A stretch of 60,000 nt of DNA from Gnetum montanum. Its lineage: Eukaryota > Streptophyta > Gnetopsida > Gnetales > Gnetaceae. The notes below the pieces were generated by a model. The model saw nothing but the letters and a program-made list of their open reading frames with translations. It was not told the origin of the DNA and did not search any database. Of this stretch, positions 46,607-58,403 are shown one piece after another (position 1 is the stretch's first letter; every line of letters begins with the position of its first letter). The position numbers were made by a program, and so were the translations under genes. Location: NCBI GenBank assembly GCA_015680685.1, contig MNCI01011447.1:130452-190451 (forward strand), read 5' to 3'.

Positions 46607-47167
46607 TGTGACATCCCACTCTTTGATGTCATGGAAAATGTCAAATATACATCATATTAGACATTGTGTAAGAAGACAATATACCAAACATCAACTATCT
46701 ATAACATTTGACATTATGTGTAAAGGAAGTAATAGGAAAAATGTAGAAAGAGAGAAAAGAATGTTTTATTGATCTAGAATATAGTATCTAGATAATGATT
46801 TGTGAGTATTCCTTGGGGTTTTCTTCCTTTAGCATTTATCCCCTTAGAGGTAATCTAGCACTAACACCATGCTTAGGCCTATTACTAGCTAGAAGGAATG
46901 GCTAGTCCACTTCTTATCTCACTTCATCCAACTCTTATGAGTTGCCTCTCCAAGCCTAGGACAACCTCTAAGCCTAGGTAGAAATTATTTAGGTCAATTC
47001 CCCAAAGGTCATCTCAAGAGAAATTTCCATTATTACAATGTACCCTTTCAGTTCTTAATTACAACTTCCCTTGGGCATCTTGTTATGGTAACAATAATAC
47101 ATTTTATGAAGAGGCTTCATCTTCATTATGCAATAGAATCATTTCAAAATAGAGACATTATAATATA
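46607..47167 (-). repeat. presumed 3' LTR of element I
   Basis: The first 275 bp (to about 46882) match 51636-51912. The remaining part up to the polypurine-like run has no partner, because the right copy ends earlier. Confidence 0.45.
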
Positions 47168-47571
47168 CCCCCCTTAGGTTTTATTTTTCCTCAAATGTGT
47201 CCATGTGCCCTATCATTTTTCCAATTGCAATGCTTCTATTATGATCCTATTCTCTGATAATTTTATTTCTCTTTTCTACTTGAAGTTGTTTCTTGCTGAT
47301 TCTGCAAAAAACGACACATGTAAGAAAAATATATGAAAATTTAAATATTACTCTCATAATACATGGTTAACTTTTTAATATAATGAAAAGAGGTAAATTA
47401 AAGATTTACCAACCATCAATCAACAATCCTAACTAGGGTCACACAAAGTACAACTCATATATGGTTACCTAAGTGAAGGTAGGGAAAATTCTTTATTCAC
47501 AACTACCATTACCTTGGATAATTTACTTATCAAATTAAAATGAAAAATAAATAATGAAGAAAATAATAATA

Positions 47572-48620
47572 TTATAAATAAAAATTTGAGTACGATACTT
47601 CTTGATCTTGATCAAAATTATGAATTGATGAAAGTAATTGTAATTCTACCATAAGTCGTATATGATTAGATGGTCTTATTTGGTATGGTAGGGCTTGATC
47701 TTGATTCTTCTTCACTTCTTCTTTAGAAATTAACTCTAGTGATGTGGTAACATGAAAGAATTGGACATTGGTATAATCTTTGGTCTCAATGAAAAATATT
47801 GTTGATCCATCCTCATTAACCATAGAAGAGTAATTGGTAAACTATTGTTCTTAATAAGTAATATTCATGAAGATCATCTATTTCTAAATTTTGTGATATG
47901 ATATCTATTAAAGATTCAAAGTAAGAAAAATATGAACTAGCCAATGGAATTTCATGTTGAATTAACGGAATCATCTTCTTTAAATCATATTTATCTTCCA
48001 AGGATTTCTTTACACATCCATATTTTAAGAATTGATAAACACTACTTTCAAGTTTTGCATTGAAATCCCCACAAAGAACTAATGACACTATATTGGTATA
48101 ACTTAGGAATAACTTATTTTTCAAACTTTCTTCTATTTGGTTAATCATGTATGCTCCTTGAGATAGTCTAACATCTAGACATGTTATTTTGACAATTAAA
48201 TGTGTGTTAACCACATATACACATCTTCCTAATAAGTAGATTTTTAGAATTACTACCAAAGCTATGTTATTTTTCTAAAATCTTGATTGTTCTTCCTTTT
48301 CCATCAATTGAAGTTCTATAATTTCAAAAATCATATTTTCTAAACTCCATTTGAATCTTTGTACCGATTCAAACATAGTTTCTTTATAGAAAATCTCGCA
48401 ACCATTCATGCTGTGATTTCTGCAATAGGGTAATCTGTATAGCTCAAAAGAAGAACTTCCACAAGAACCTTTTTTCTTATAAACACCTTTATTTCCCATG
48501 GAAAGACTATTTTTATGCATAAAACATCAGTATCCAAATATTGTAACTCTGCTAATATGCATGGATATTAATACTTATGCAAGTTGAAGGTCCATGGTGG
48601 ACATAGCAGATATTGTTTCT
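47572..48620 (-). pseudogene. CCR4/nocturnin-type deadenylase fragment (EEP family), broken
   Basis: CCR4-type enzymes of the endonuclease/exonuclease/phosphatase fold shorten mRNA poly(A) tails. Read on the minus strand: GVYKKKGS, then MNGCEIFYKETMFESV (DGCAIFYKxxxFE motif), then VYVVNTHLIV (VANTHLxx), DVRLSQ, SLVLCGDFNAKLESSVYQFL (the GDFN motif with S-x-VYxFL), IQHEIPLASSYFSY, VNEDGSTIF and SKEEVKKNQDQALPYQIRP, ending SNHIRLMVEL. The last motif should be SDHI with the catalytic Asp; here it is Asn. At least two frame changes occur (near 47820 and 48265), and the leucine-rich N-terminal part of full CCR4 is absent. The pieces lie close together, with no clear intron between them, so a processed or captured copy is possible. 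Confidence 0.75.
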
Positions 48621-49860
48621 CAATCAATAGGAATATTTGAAGCATGTTATATGTTGCAACTTTCATTCTCATTCTTTGATTTTCTATTGGATACTACATT
48701 ACCCAATTCTTAACAACCTTTCTACCCTTCTTAAGAACACTAACTTTTATAATGTAATTAAGGACGTGCCATAGTGATCTTAAGACTACAAGCAAATATT
48801 AATCATTTGATCTCAAGGTCCAAAAGTTTAAACGTTTTAGTCCCAACAAGGCATTATTATTTATCCTTATGTTATTGACTTTTAAGTGTTATTTCATGAT
48901 ATTATCAAATTATCAAGTACCTAGATGATAAATCTTACCTCACCAGTGAGTTTAGAAGGGTAAATAATGTTGGAAATGATTTTTCATATGTTAGAAAAGG
49001 ATATTATATGCTTAAGTTATTTTTAAATTAAACTTTTGAAGATGTTGAGGCACTATGTTGGGAAAGGGGTGAACACTAATTTTTGGGTCTCCATGGAGTA
49101 GATTTGACTTCACCATTACATTTGGAAGGTTGAAATATATAGGAAATGACTCTTCATTTGCTAAAAAAAACTTTCAAAATTAAAATTTATGGCTCCTAGT
49201 GTCTAGAACTTTTGGTGCAAAAAAGGAAACTTCTCGAGAGGTCACACATCCTAGTACTACTCTATGACAATCATGCTTAATTATGGAATTCTTATCCTTG
49301 TTGCTACCAAGGTACCAAATTTCATTTTAAAAATTATTTTCACACATTTTCAATTTAAACCAATGGTTTGAATTTTCTATTAATAGGAATTTTAAATTTT
49401 CTATCAATTGATGGAAAATTTAAATCTTCTATTATTTTATGGATAATTTTTTCATTGTGAAACAAATAGGGGTCATAGGAATAATGGTCATGATAGAACA
49501 CTAGTGATGGTGTCTAGGGTATATTGGTGATGTTTCCTATGTATTCATAGCATGACATACATGATGTAGATCAATGTTAGAAGATGAGTGAATGGCTTGA
49601 GCAGATGACTATGTCTGGAGAAATAGTGACATTTATTTCTAGTGGCATAGTGTTGAGCAGTGCAAGATGGTGTTAGGTAACTGGGTAGTGCTTAGGGTCT
49701 GGCATGGGGGCTAGTGTAGACCTCATAGGAACCCACATGGACCCCACAAGGGGCTTGCATGCCTGAAGTAAGGCCAACATAATTCAAGTAGGGCTTGCAC
49801 ATCTTGCGTAAAAGGCTACATGACATGGATATTTAGCAAGGATTTTCAATGTTGAAGGGT
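48621..49860. other. internal stretch of element I, nothing recognised
   Basis: AT-rich sequence without motifs; no long open frame. A direct echo of gaatttaaattttctatt / ttaaatcttctatt occurs at 49370-49440. Confidence 0.35.
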
Positions 49861-50085
49861 TCTAGAATGGGCCATTATGGATGACACCATCAATGCATGT
49901 GAGGTGTTGGAATGGGCCAGTATGGACAAAATCATCAGTGCTCATAGAACACTAGAATGCATCATTATGCATGGTGCCACCAATGCTCCTAGAGTGCTAG
50001 AATGGGCCATTAGGGATAGTTTCATTGGTGCTCATGAGGTATTGGAATGGGCCATTATGGATGATTCCATAAATGTTTGAGGGTA
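49861..50085 (+). repeat. 45-bp minisatellite, five units
   Basis: The phrase aatgggccattatggat recurs at 49866, 49911, 49956 (aatgcatcattatgc), 50001 and 50046: exactly every 45 bp. As 45 is a multiple of three, the repeat stays in one frame and gives an open stretch of 67 codons (49877-50080) with a 15-residue repeat like VLEWAIMDDxINAHE. Coding use is not supported by anything else. Confidence 0.85.
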
Positions 50086-51635
50086 CCATGGATGGCTAAA
50101 AATCATAACAGGTTTTTTGATAATGGAAATAGTGATGTAAGTGGCAGCAAAATTAGCCTGCACAACAAGCAGTTAAGAACTAGGCAAGGATTTTGATGAC
50201 ATGAAATGATTTATGTAGGTGCATTGGTAGGATGAGAACAAGTGGTGTAGTGCAATGGAAGGGCATAGCTAGAAAGTGGAAAATGATGGGAGAATAGAGA
50301 AGCGATGGTGAGGCACTATGGTGAATGGTAGGATGGCATGTTGCAGGAGCAGTGGCCTATAGAGGGCTATAGGAGGTAGCAAGGGTTTCACACTTATAAT
50401 GTACAATGGGGGTAGGGGTTCAGAGATAGTGCCAATGAGAGGTTTGTAGATGATATAAGGCATGGTAGAGGGTGGTGAGTGGTGATTGAAAAATGAAGTG
50501 GGCAACAGTGTAATAGGGGCAATGGTGGCTTAAGGGACAGTGCAACCCTAGATAGGGTTGCATGGATTCTATAGGGCCTACACAATCCTTGTAGAGCCAA
50601 CATGATCCTACATAGGGTGATCATGACCTAAATTGTTTTAAAATTAATATATATATATTATTTTTATTTAAAAAATATATTTTAAGTCAAGGGGAGGCCT
50701 TAGTTTGAACTGACAACCTCCCACCCCTTCCCTCTTTGCTCTTTGATTATACAATGGTAGAGGTCATAGGGCCATAGGGATGGAGAGCTATGGTAGATGA
50801 GGAAAATGGTGGTATGGAGCAAGGCATGTAAGAGTCGGTAGCGTGATGGTGTTGAAGTAGTTAGAGCAAAGAAGGAGATGTTGTAGGCATGGCCAATATG
50901 AGTAATGTAGTGGCATTAGTCAGGGTAGCATAGCCTATAAATTTTTTCTTAAATAATAATTTATTAATTTAATATTATTTTAATGCACATATAATAAGAA
51001 AATTAAAACAAATATATCTCTCAAATCATAAGTCTAATCAAGATGAAATTTATACTATTGGAATCATCTCGGTAAGTACTATGCATTGGACATAGTCTTG
51101 GAGTTCAAAAATGAAGTTGAATTTTTAAAATTTTAAAAGATCTAGACTAGCTTATTTTACCACAATGAAATTACTAAGTTGATATATGAAAGTCATGATA
51201 ACTTATAAATAATTTTAAGTTTCTTTTAAATGATATGCCAAGTTACATGATCAATTCAAGTCATGGTTACTAAATTTTTGGAAGAAAGTTAACAATGTTC
51301 TTAATCAATTAGTATTTATAGTATTAATATGGGTAAGAGTTACCTAGACTATAATATCCTTGTCTTACAAACATTTCTTGCATAATTAGATCTTCATTGG
51401 TTAGTGATATCAATGAAAGAATTATGTTTCTTGGTGGGATCTATGTCTTTTGTAAATTTCTAATCCATTGTTCATAAACTCAATGAAATGGTATGTTCTA
51501 GCTTACATTTGGTGCATCCAAAGATGAGAAATGACTTTCCCTATGTCATGATGTCATTGTTCATAATTAGCTTCATTATGTAGTTGGCCCATGATTTTGA
51601 ATGGCCCTTGGAGCATGGTTTTCTTTAATACCAAT
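50086..51635. other. internal stretch of element I, nothing recognised
   Basis: G-rich on the plus strand to about 50600 (gtgg, atgg words), then AT-rich with an AT run at 50646-50690. The antisense open stretches at 50269-50624 are of low complexity. Confidence 0.35.
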
Positions 51636-51912
51636 TGTGACATCACGTTACCAAATCTTATGGAAAATGTCAAATATACATTATATTAGACATTATACAT
51701 AAGAAGAGAATATAAAAAACATAAAATATATGTAATATTTGACATTATGTGTAAATGAAATAATAAGAAAAATGTATGAAGAGAAAGAAAAGAATGCTTT
51801 ATTAATATAGAATCTAGTATCTGGGTCATGCTCTGTGAGTGTTAGGTTTTTTTCCTTTGGCATCTATCCCTTTAGAGGAAATCTAGCACTACCACCAAGG
51901 TTAGGCCGGAAA
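51636..51912 (-). repeat. presumed 5' LTR (shortened) of element I
   Basis: Matches 46607-46882. On the minus strand it ends gatgtcaca and is followed by the decayed primer site at 51620-51635. Confidence 0.5.
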
Positions 51913-52204
51913 CACCATTAAAATTACATGTTGTAACCATTTTGATCATTCACCCCATGAAACATAAGGCTATAAATTCATTGTAAATGCGAAGACTACA
52001 ATCCAATATTTGCAATCTCACATATTCCATACTATTAAGGATGGAAAATTCCTTATAAGTGGTTAAAGCCTCATCCACCAAGTGAAAAAAAGCTATGGAA
52101 TGTATATATTTGATCTTGGATGGTAAAAATGCCTTTTGAGATGCCAAAATTATCATTTTGATTAGTTTTATGGGGGATATAACATTTTCTACGTTGGAGA
52201 GACC
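51913..52204 (-). other. unidentified stretch with a 95-codon open frame
   Basis: A minus-strand open stretch (51950-52237) contains FFHLVDEALTTYKEFSILNS followed by MEYVRLQILDCSLRIYNEFI. The residue mix looks protein-like, but I do not recognise a family and its start lies in the neighbouring satellite. Possibly a fragment of a transposon gene. Confidence 0.3.
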
Positions 52205-52456
52205 TGCATGGGGTTGTAACTCACCTACCTTCAACATGGATGCATGGGACTACAACTCACCTACCTCGACCATGAATGCATGGGGATGTAACTCACCTAC
52301 CTCTAGTGTGGATGCATGGTGATGTAACTCACCTACCTCCAATGTCGATGCATGGGAGTGTAACTCATCAACCTCTAGCATGGATGCATGGTGGTTCAAC
52401 TCACCTACCTCAAGCATGGATGGCTAGGGATGTGACTCACCTACCCCTAATGTGAA
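52205..52456 (+). repeat. 36-bp tandem repeat, seven units
   Basis: The phrase aactcacctacct recurs at 52219, 52254, 52290, 52326, 52362, 52398 and 52434 (gactcaccta), i.e. every 35-36 bp. Each unit reads like taactcacctacctctagca, then tggatgcatgggatg. Confidence 0.9.
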
Positions 52457-52815
52457 AGATCTACCTTTAGTATGGAAGATCTACCTCCAACATGTAAGAT
52501 CTATCTATGGCATGGAAGATCTACCCCTAGCATTGATCCCATCCTACCAACATGGAAGATCTAACCCGAGTGTGCATTCCACCTACCAGCATGGAAGATC
52601 TACCTTTATTGTGGAATATTTTTTCCTAGCATGAAATATTTTCCCCTAAGGTAGAAGATATATCCCTAGAGTGAATTCCATTCCCCTAGCATGGAATATC
52701 TACCTCTAGCATGAAAGATCTACCTCTAGTGATGAAGATCTACATCCCATTGAGGAAGATATACCTCCAACATGGATGCCATCCCCCCCAATGTGGATGC
52801 CATCACCCCAAGCAT
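52450..52815 (+). repeat. 20-bp tandem repeat, about 17 units, partly diverged
   Basis: The unit atggaagatctacctctagc is exact in spacing at 52457, 52477, 52497 and 52517, and then diverges (units with attcca, gatccc, gatata) up to about 52815. It follows the 36-bp array directly and shares with it the core acctctagcatgga. Confidence 0.85.
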
Positions 52816-53437
52816 GGATGTTGTATCCTTGTTACTATTTTTGCTAAACAAAATGGCCATGAGGGTACAAAACATTCTATACATAGTAACCCCCCAAATT
52901 TTGGCACCTACCCCACCTAAAATGTAAAAAAAATTTGCATCCAATTTGGAGTAGCTTTGAAGAGCATTTTATAGCATATTTGTAGCAAAACGTATGGCTA
53001 AAACCCTATATAAGCCAAACCAAATGACTATTTTAATGTTGAACCCCCTTAGCATTATCATACCTTGGCATTTTTTAGTTTCAAGACCTCTTAAAAACCT
53101 TTAAAAACATGGTTTCTTGTATCTATTTAGTAGGAAAATCCCATAGCCATTATTACATTTCTTTTAAAATCATGAATCCCTCACACATATCACCCATCTT
53201 CTACATCACCAATGTTACAAATATGATGTAAGGAGCAACCAAGGTTTGAAAGCATTAGAAGTTCTGAAGCATCTGGATTGTGGAGCAATGGATTCCAAGC
53301 CCCCACTAAAGTGAACCCCCTTGCTACCCTAGGCACATTTCTATACACATTTCTTGAACCATTCTTTATTTCTTTTAAAATAAAGTTTATATTTCTTTTA
53401 AAATAAAGTTTATATTTCTTTTTATGTGCAAGATAGA
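52816..53437. other. AT-rich stretch with a short tandem repeat
   Basis: No gene recognised. At 53362-53423 the words atttcttttaaaataaagtt stand in about 2.5 tandem units of 24-25 bp, directly before element H2. Confidence 0.5.
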
Positions 53438-54707
53438 TGTGGACCTTTTAGTGTGTTTTGCTATGTGTTAAAATGTTAAGTAAAATGGAGTCAAAGGTTG
53501 TTTACATGATTGTATGGTTATTGTGTTTGTAGGACTATGTACATGGGTAACCAAGTTGAGCTAAAGCCTACATAGAGGATAAGAAATGAACTTTTTAGAA
53601 CTAAAATGATAAGATCATCCACATGGTATTCAAATGAACATCCAAAGAATGTGAACAAGAACCAGATACTATACAAGTAGAGTTATCATAATTAAAGCAT
53701 GAGGAATACTAATTTGTGAACAAGGAACAATGAATTTAAAGGATGAAGAAAGTGAACAAAGACATATTCAATAAATAGAAGATTACTTGGTATAATTGAA
53801 GGCTTCATAGGGAAATATTTCTTTGAGAAATAATAGACATATTTCTTTAGGAAAAGACATCTTCATCATAGAAAGATGTCTTTATAGAATGTAGACCAAG
53901 TTCAAAAAGACATCTTTCATTAGACAAATATGTCTTTCAAGAATGGAGATTTTAGAAAGACATCTTTTACTAAAAAAATACATCTTCCTAGAATTGAAGG
54001 AAAATTTAGATAAATGTGTTAGGCACTAAGAAGATTTCTCCAATGATCATTAACTAGCTTTTGCATAAGTTTGAAAATGGATTTAGAAAAACGATAACTA
54101 TAAGAAGACTTGATATGCATTGGGAAATATGCAAGCTTATTTCTAATCATTATATAATCATTTTTTAATCATTTTTATTCTATGTTGCTCCTCATTATAT
54201 TATCATTTTGTCATTGTAAAGTGTGCTTTACCTAGATGTACAAGGATCAGAAAATTAGGTTGCATTTATCCCTTATAATTGTTCTTCCTTGTTGACCTAT
54301 AGGGCTGATGTACTTATTTTAGGAATACATCTTAGTTAATCTTGTTGAGATCCTATGAGATTGACTTGTTGGTGCTACAATACAACACTTTGATGTAGAT
54401 CTCAAGATTGTAAAGGTTGTGGAAGCCTAGAAACTGCATTTCCAAGCCTAACAGGACCTTGTGGGGTTGAGTGATTGGTATTGAAATACAACACTCTAGA
54501 GCAAAGCTTAAAAACTATATAGGGTGTGGATCCTTCAATTACATTTTAAGTGTAACAAAGTTTGGACATGTGATTTTGATCTATCCTCTGAGTGTGAACT
54601 ACCCAAGTTCGGGAACCACCTTAAATTTAGTGTGTGTTCTTTATTTATTTAAGTTTTAATTTTAGAAAATTCTTTATCTCCCTCCCTCCTAAGTTCAATG
54701 ATCAACA
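53438..54707 (+). repeat. 5' LTR of element H2 (1270 bp)
   Basis: Begins tgtggacctttta and ends atcaaca. It has short repeats of the word agacatctt between 53855 and 53995 and two units of about 106 bp (from 54360 and 54466). Confidence 0.85.
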
Positions 54708-54761
54708 AGTGGTCTCAGAGCCTACTACTCTTTTTATCATCATCAACTTCAAGAGTGAATA

Positions 54762-56077
54762 ATGGAGGGAACATCCTACACAAAGCCATCCATGTTTGAT
54801 GGATTCAACTTCGCCTACTAGAAATCTATGATGCAAGGATTCTTTGAATCTATGGATTTTAAAGTATAGGAGTCAATTCTTAAAGGCAATGCTTGACCTA
54901 TTGATGGCACCACTAGCATCATCAAACCTAGAAACAAATGGTCTCAAGAAGAAAAAGATAAATTCATGTTTATTCAAAAGAAAAAAATTGTTTATATTGT
55001 GCTTTGAATAAATTTGAGTTTAATAGGATGGCACAATGTAAAATGGCCAAATAAATTTGACAAAATTTAGATGCTACTTATGAAGGAACCTCTATTATTA
55101 AGAAATCAAAATTATTAATTTTACAAAGTGAATACAATAAACTCAAAATGAGAAAAGGTGAGAAAATCAAAGATTATTCTTCTAGAGCTAACGATATTGT
55201 TGTAGAAATTAGAGGAATAGGAAAGGATGTACCTAATAGTGATGTAATTATCAAAATGATCAAAACTCTACAATTGGAGTTTAGGCCAAAGGTCACAACC
55301 ATGGAGGAAATCGAAGATTTCTCAACTATGGAATTCAAGGAACTTCAAAGTGCATTCATCATATATGAAATGAATCAAATAAGAGAAGGAGCTATTAAAG
55401 AAAGACCCATTTCCTTGAATAATTCCTCCAAGGAGAATGGGGTCAATGAGGATGATGAGAGAAATGAATTAGAGATTGCTCTTCTCTCAAGAAAACTACA
55501 ACAATTTCTTACATCAAGAAAAAAATGGGAATCTTAGCAATAGCAAAGACCTAATCTCTTCAAAAGAAGAGATAGAGGTAGAAATTTTTTAAATTCTTAT
55601 AACTTAGACTTTTCTTCTATAAAATTTTGGATTTGTGGAGGAAGAGGCCATATGGTCTTCAAATGTCCTAGTGATCCAAATGATAGCAAGGTTTAGCCAA
55701 AGAATAGATCAAATGATGAGGAATTGGAAAATACCAGCTTCTATACAAGTTGGGATGATGGTGAACAAAGGGAAGAAGAAGCATGTAATTCTTCCAAAGA
55801 TTCACATTTCAATTTCATGCCATTTATAGATGAACCTTCCTCACATATGGCTGAAAAAAATGATAAGTGTAATAAAAGGTATAGTGAATTTAGAAAAGAA
55901 ATTTTTATTTTTCATCATTTGATTATAAAGGAAAAGAAGTTAGTACTTTCTAAGCTAGATGTTATTTATCTTGAAGTGAAAGAAGAAATCTCAAACATAA
56001 AAGTTGAGATTCAACAACTAACCTCTTGTAACAAGGCTTGTAGTAAGATTCATCAAGAGGAGACTCTAGAATATTAG
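54762..56077 (+). pseudogene. copia-type gag, broken (element H2)
   Basis: The start MEGTSYTKPSMFDGFNFAY is the copia gag N-terminus (DUF4219/UBN2 type). A frameshift between about 54980 and 55148 changes the frame. Then come KGEKIKDYSSRANDIVVEIR, IIKMIKTLQLEFRPKVTTME, FKELQSAFIIYEMNQI and a zinc knuckle CGGRGHMVFKC at about 55633-55665, whose first Cys has become Phe. A coiled stretch EVKEEISNIKVEIQQLTSCN follows to 56077. Stops lie at 55535, 55541 and 55694. It is better kept than the H1 gag. Confidence 0.85.
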
Positions 56078-58389
56078 CCAAATAATTCAAAGGAAACAAC
56101 ACTTAAAATTTCAAGCTAAAGATGAAGAATAGTAAGGTTTAATAATTTTGATCATGAGGATGATACTGCATTTATATGTAAAAATTATGGTTGTAGGCAA
56201 ACTTGTAACTATGATAATAAAGATAAGATTAATGCTTGGTCTTGTCAAAAAGGCTTTGGTAAGAAAATTAAGTAGATACCATTAAGAGAGAATGAAGAAA
56301 AGTGGAGTACTAAAATTAATGTAAGAGGTGCTCAAGGGTTCTATCATAAAGGACATAAAAAAAATATAAACATCACATATACAATCTTATGAAAGAGAAC
56401 CTATGGATGAGGAGGTGGTTCATGATAGGGGACCTCATCTCAAACTCCATTGATCTTTTGTCCTCGCTAGTAGGCAAGGTCAGTTAAGGTAAGTTTTCAT
56501 CTCTTTGCTTGCTAGGTAATTAGAACATGATTTGGAAGTCCAAAATTGGTTGTGTTTTTGTCTACATATAAAAATAAAAATAATTGTTTAGAGCACCTTT
56601 TACATTTATCCTTGGTTTTGATACAAGTGATTTTATAAAGATTTAATCTTCTTTAAATTCTTCTATTGCATTCAAAAATATGAATTTCTTGTGATGATCT
56701 GTTACTATGCTTATGTCCTTTAAGAAATGTTCACTAATTATGAGATAAGACAAGCCTCTGAAAATTTCTATCAATATTGATTGAAGACCTTGATCTCCAA
56801 AATTGGGCTGAAAGTTGACCTATAGTTATAGTGTTGTTTTGTGACTTGCATTGTGGTCTTAAGGCTTAAGAAGAATTGCACATGTATAGGGGGAGCCTCT
56901 TTCTCATTTCCAATCATCATATTAAAGATCACCAATATAGGGGGAGTCTTTAGAGACCTCAAACACTAAAACAACAAGTTATTCCTAAATGAGAAAAGGT
57001 TCATGACATGCAAAATATTCAAGATAAAAGTAGGCCTAACTCTTGAGTAAGATGTCTTACATGTATTTTACTTGATCACTATCTAAGATCTTGATAAAAC
57101 CTACTTAGCTATTCCTAGACATTGATTTGTCTTTTTGGTACTTACTCTTCTTAATTTCCTTCATGTTATTTACTTTCCATCATGATGTTTCCTAACAGTT
57201 GAGTTTAGGTGGAATCATTACACATTAGTTTCTCTTATGGGCTTATTTGTTCAAATGATAGTTTATTGAATCCTTTGAAATTGAATCTAACATAAGTTAG
57301 CTTCTACTCTATTTTTCAATCCTTTGAAAGTAATACTCAAAGAATGTCTTGAGATACTTGATGGACCACCTAACTCTACTTGCTTTATCTTTGATATTTT
57401 TTTAAAGTATATTAGCTAAATGTTTTTACTTGATCATATTAGTAAAGAACCTTAATAAGTACCATTTAAAAATTGGAGCATCTTGTATCCCTTAAGATAT
57501 TTGAATGTACAGTTATCAACATGATTTATAGTTGTGGTAGTTGCATTTCCTTGAACAAACAATGGAATATGCATTTCTCTCTCATTGCTTCAAAATTTCT
57601 AGTTAAGTATAGTGATATAAGTTTTAATGAGATAATTATATAGGATTTTTGTTCCTACTTGATCTATATCTTGCCTTAAAGTTGGATGTTGATGGTCCTT
57701 TTTTGATTAGTTGTAGCTCCTTTTTTTTGAAATTGAACCGAGAAATTCTCAATTTTGATGTTTGAGCATAAGATGGAACAAGAACTACCTATATCCTAAA
57801 GCAAATAATTGATGTTTTGAGAAAGTTCATGATCATTTTTTTCAAGGTTTTTATTGAAATATCCTATGAAAATTTTGAAAATTTTGGCATTGTTAGTTGC
57901 AATTTGAAAAGTTGTAAAATATTTTTATTATATAAGATTTTCCAAAAAAAATTCTAATGTTTTCAAAGGACAAAGACAATTGGAAAATGAAAGAATGGTG
58001 CAATGGAATTTACTAATAGATTTTTGGTATCAAAAATATATTTCCTAATGAAATACATACTACTTAATGGTTTAGAGATAGGATACTTGATTAGCATGGC
58101 TTATACTTCTAGCTTGACATATGAATATCACTTTAAAGGCTTAGATCAGTTCTTCATGGACCTTAGTGCTGCTAAATTTGTACTCCTAAATTGATTTTCA
58201 TGCTTCCATATTTTTTTTGGGATTATTTCATGATTCTTGGGTATATTATCCAAAATTCATTATTCTTTTATATCTTTTTTAACCAAGTTTGGGAACTTTC
58301 TCCTTTTTTTTGTTGCTCAAAAACGGGAAGAGTAGTATGGTTATATTTGTATGATCACTAATCTATTTTCTTAATATTTGAACATCACC
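56078..58389 (+). other. non-coding 3' internal region of element H2
   Basis: No polymerase motif is seen on either strand. The text gaggtggttcatgatagggg (56411) and cctcatctcaaactccattg match H1 at 45010-45040. The short open stretch 58003-58194 has no family. Confidence 0.6.
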
Positions 58390-58403
58390 AAAAAGGGGGA
58401 GAT
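58390..58403 (+). promoter_or_regulatory. polypurine tract of element H2
   Basis: aaaaagggggagat stands directly before the 3' LTR start; aaaaaggtggagat is the matching tract in H1 (46411-46424). Confidence 0.8.

Larger units (their letters stand above)
46607..51912 (-). mobile_element. element I: LTR-like element on the minus strand carrying a host-gene fragment
   Basis: Two direct repeats of about 275 bp start tgtgacatc at 46607 and 51636; shared text includes ggaaaatgtcaaatatacat, atttgacattatgtgtaaa and cccttagagg. On the minus strand the right copy ends in gatgtcaca, followed by attggtattaaag, a decayed initiator-Met primer site (TGGTATCAGAG type). A polypurine-like cctaaggggggtat lies at about 47180-47167 (minus). 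This fits an LTR element in minus orientation. The left LTR would be 46607-47167; the right one is shortened. No gag or pol is visible; instead it contains a CCR4-like fragment. The alternative is two scattered copies of one repeat. Confidence 0.5.

Noticed and set aside
50269-50624. Minus-strand Pro/Leu/His-rich open stretches
   Set aside because: They come from G-rich low-complexity plus-strand text without homology that I can see.
52452-52634. 60-codon open stretch with MKDLPLVWKIYL-like repeats
   Set aside because: Translation of the 20-bp satellite; the unit is not a multiple of three, so the peptide repeat is incidental.
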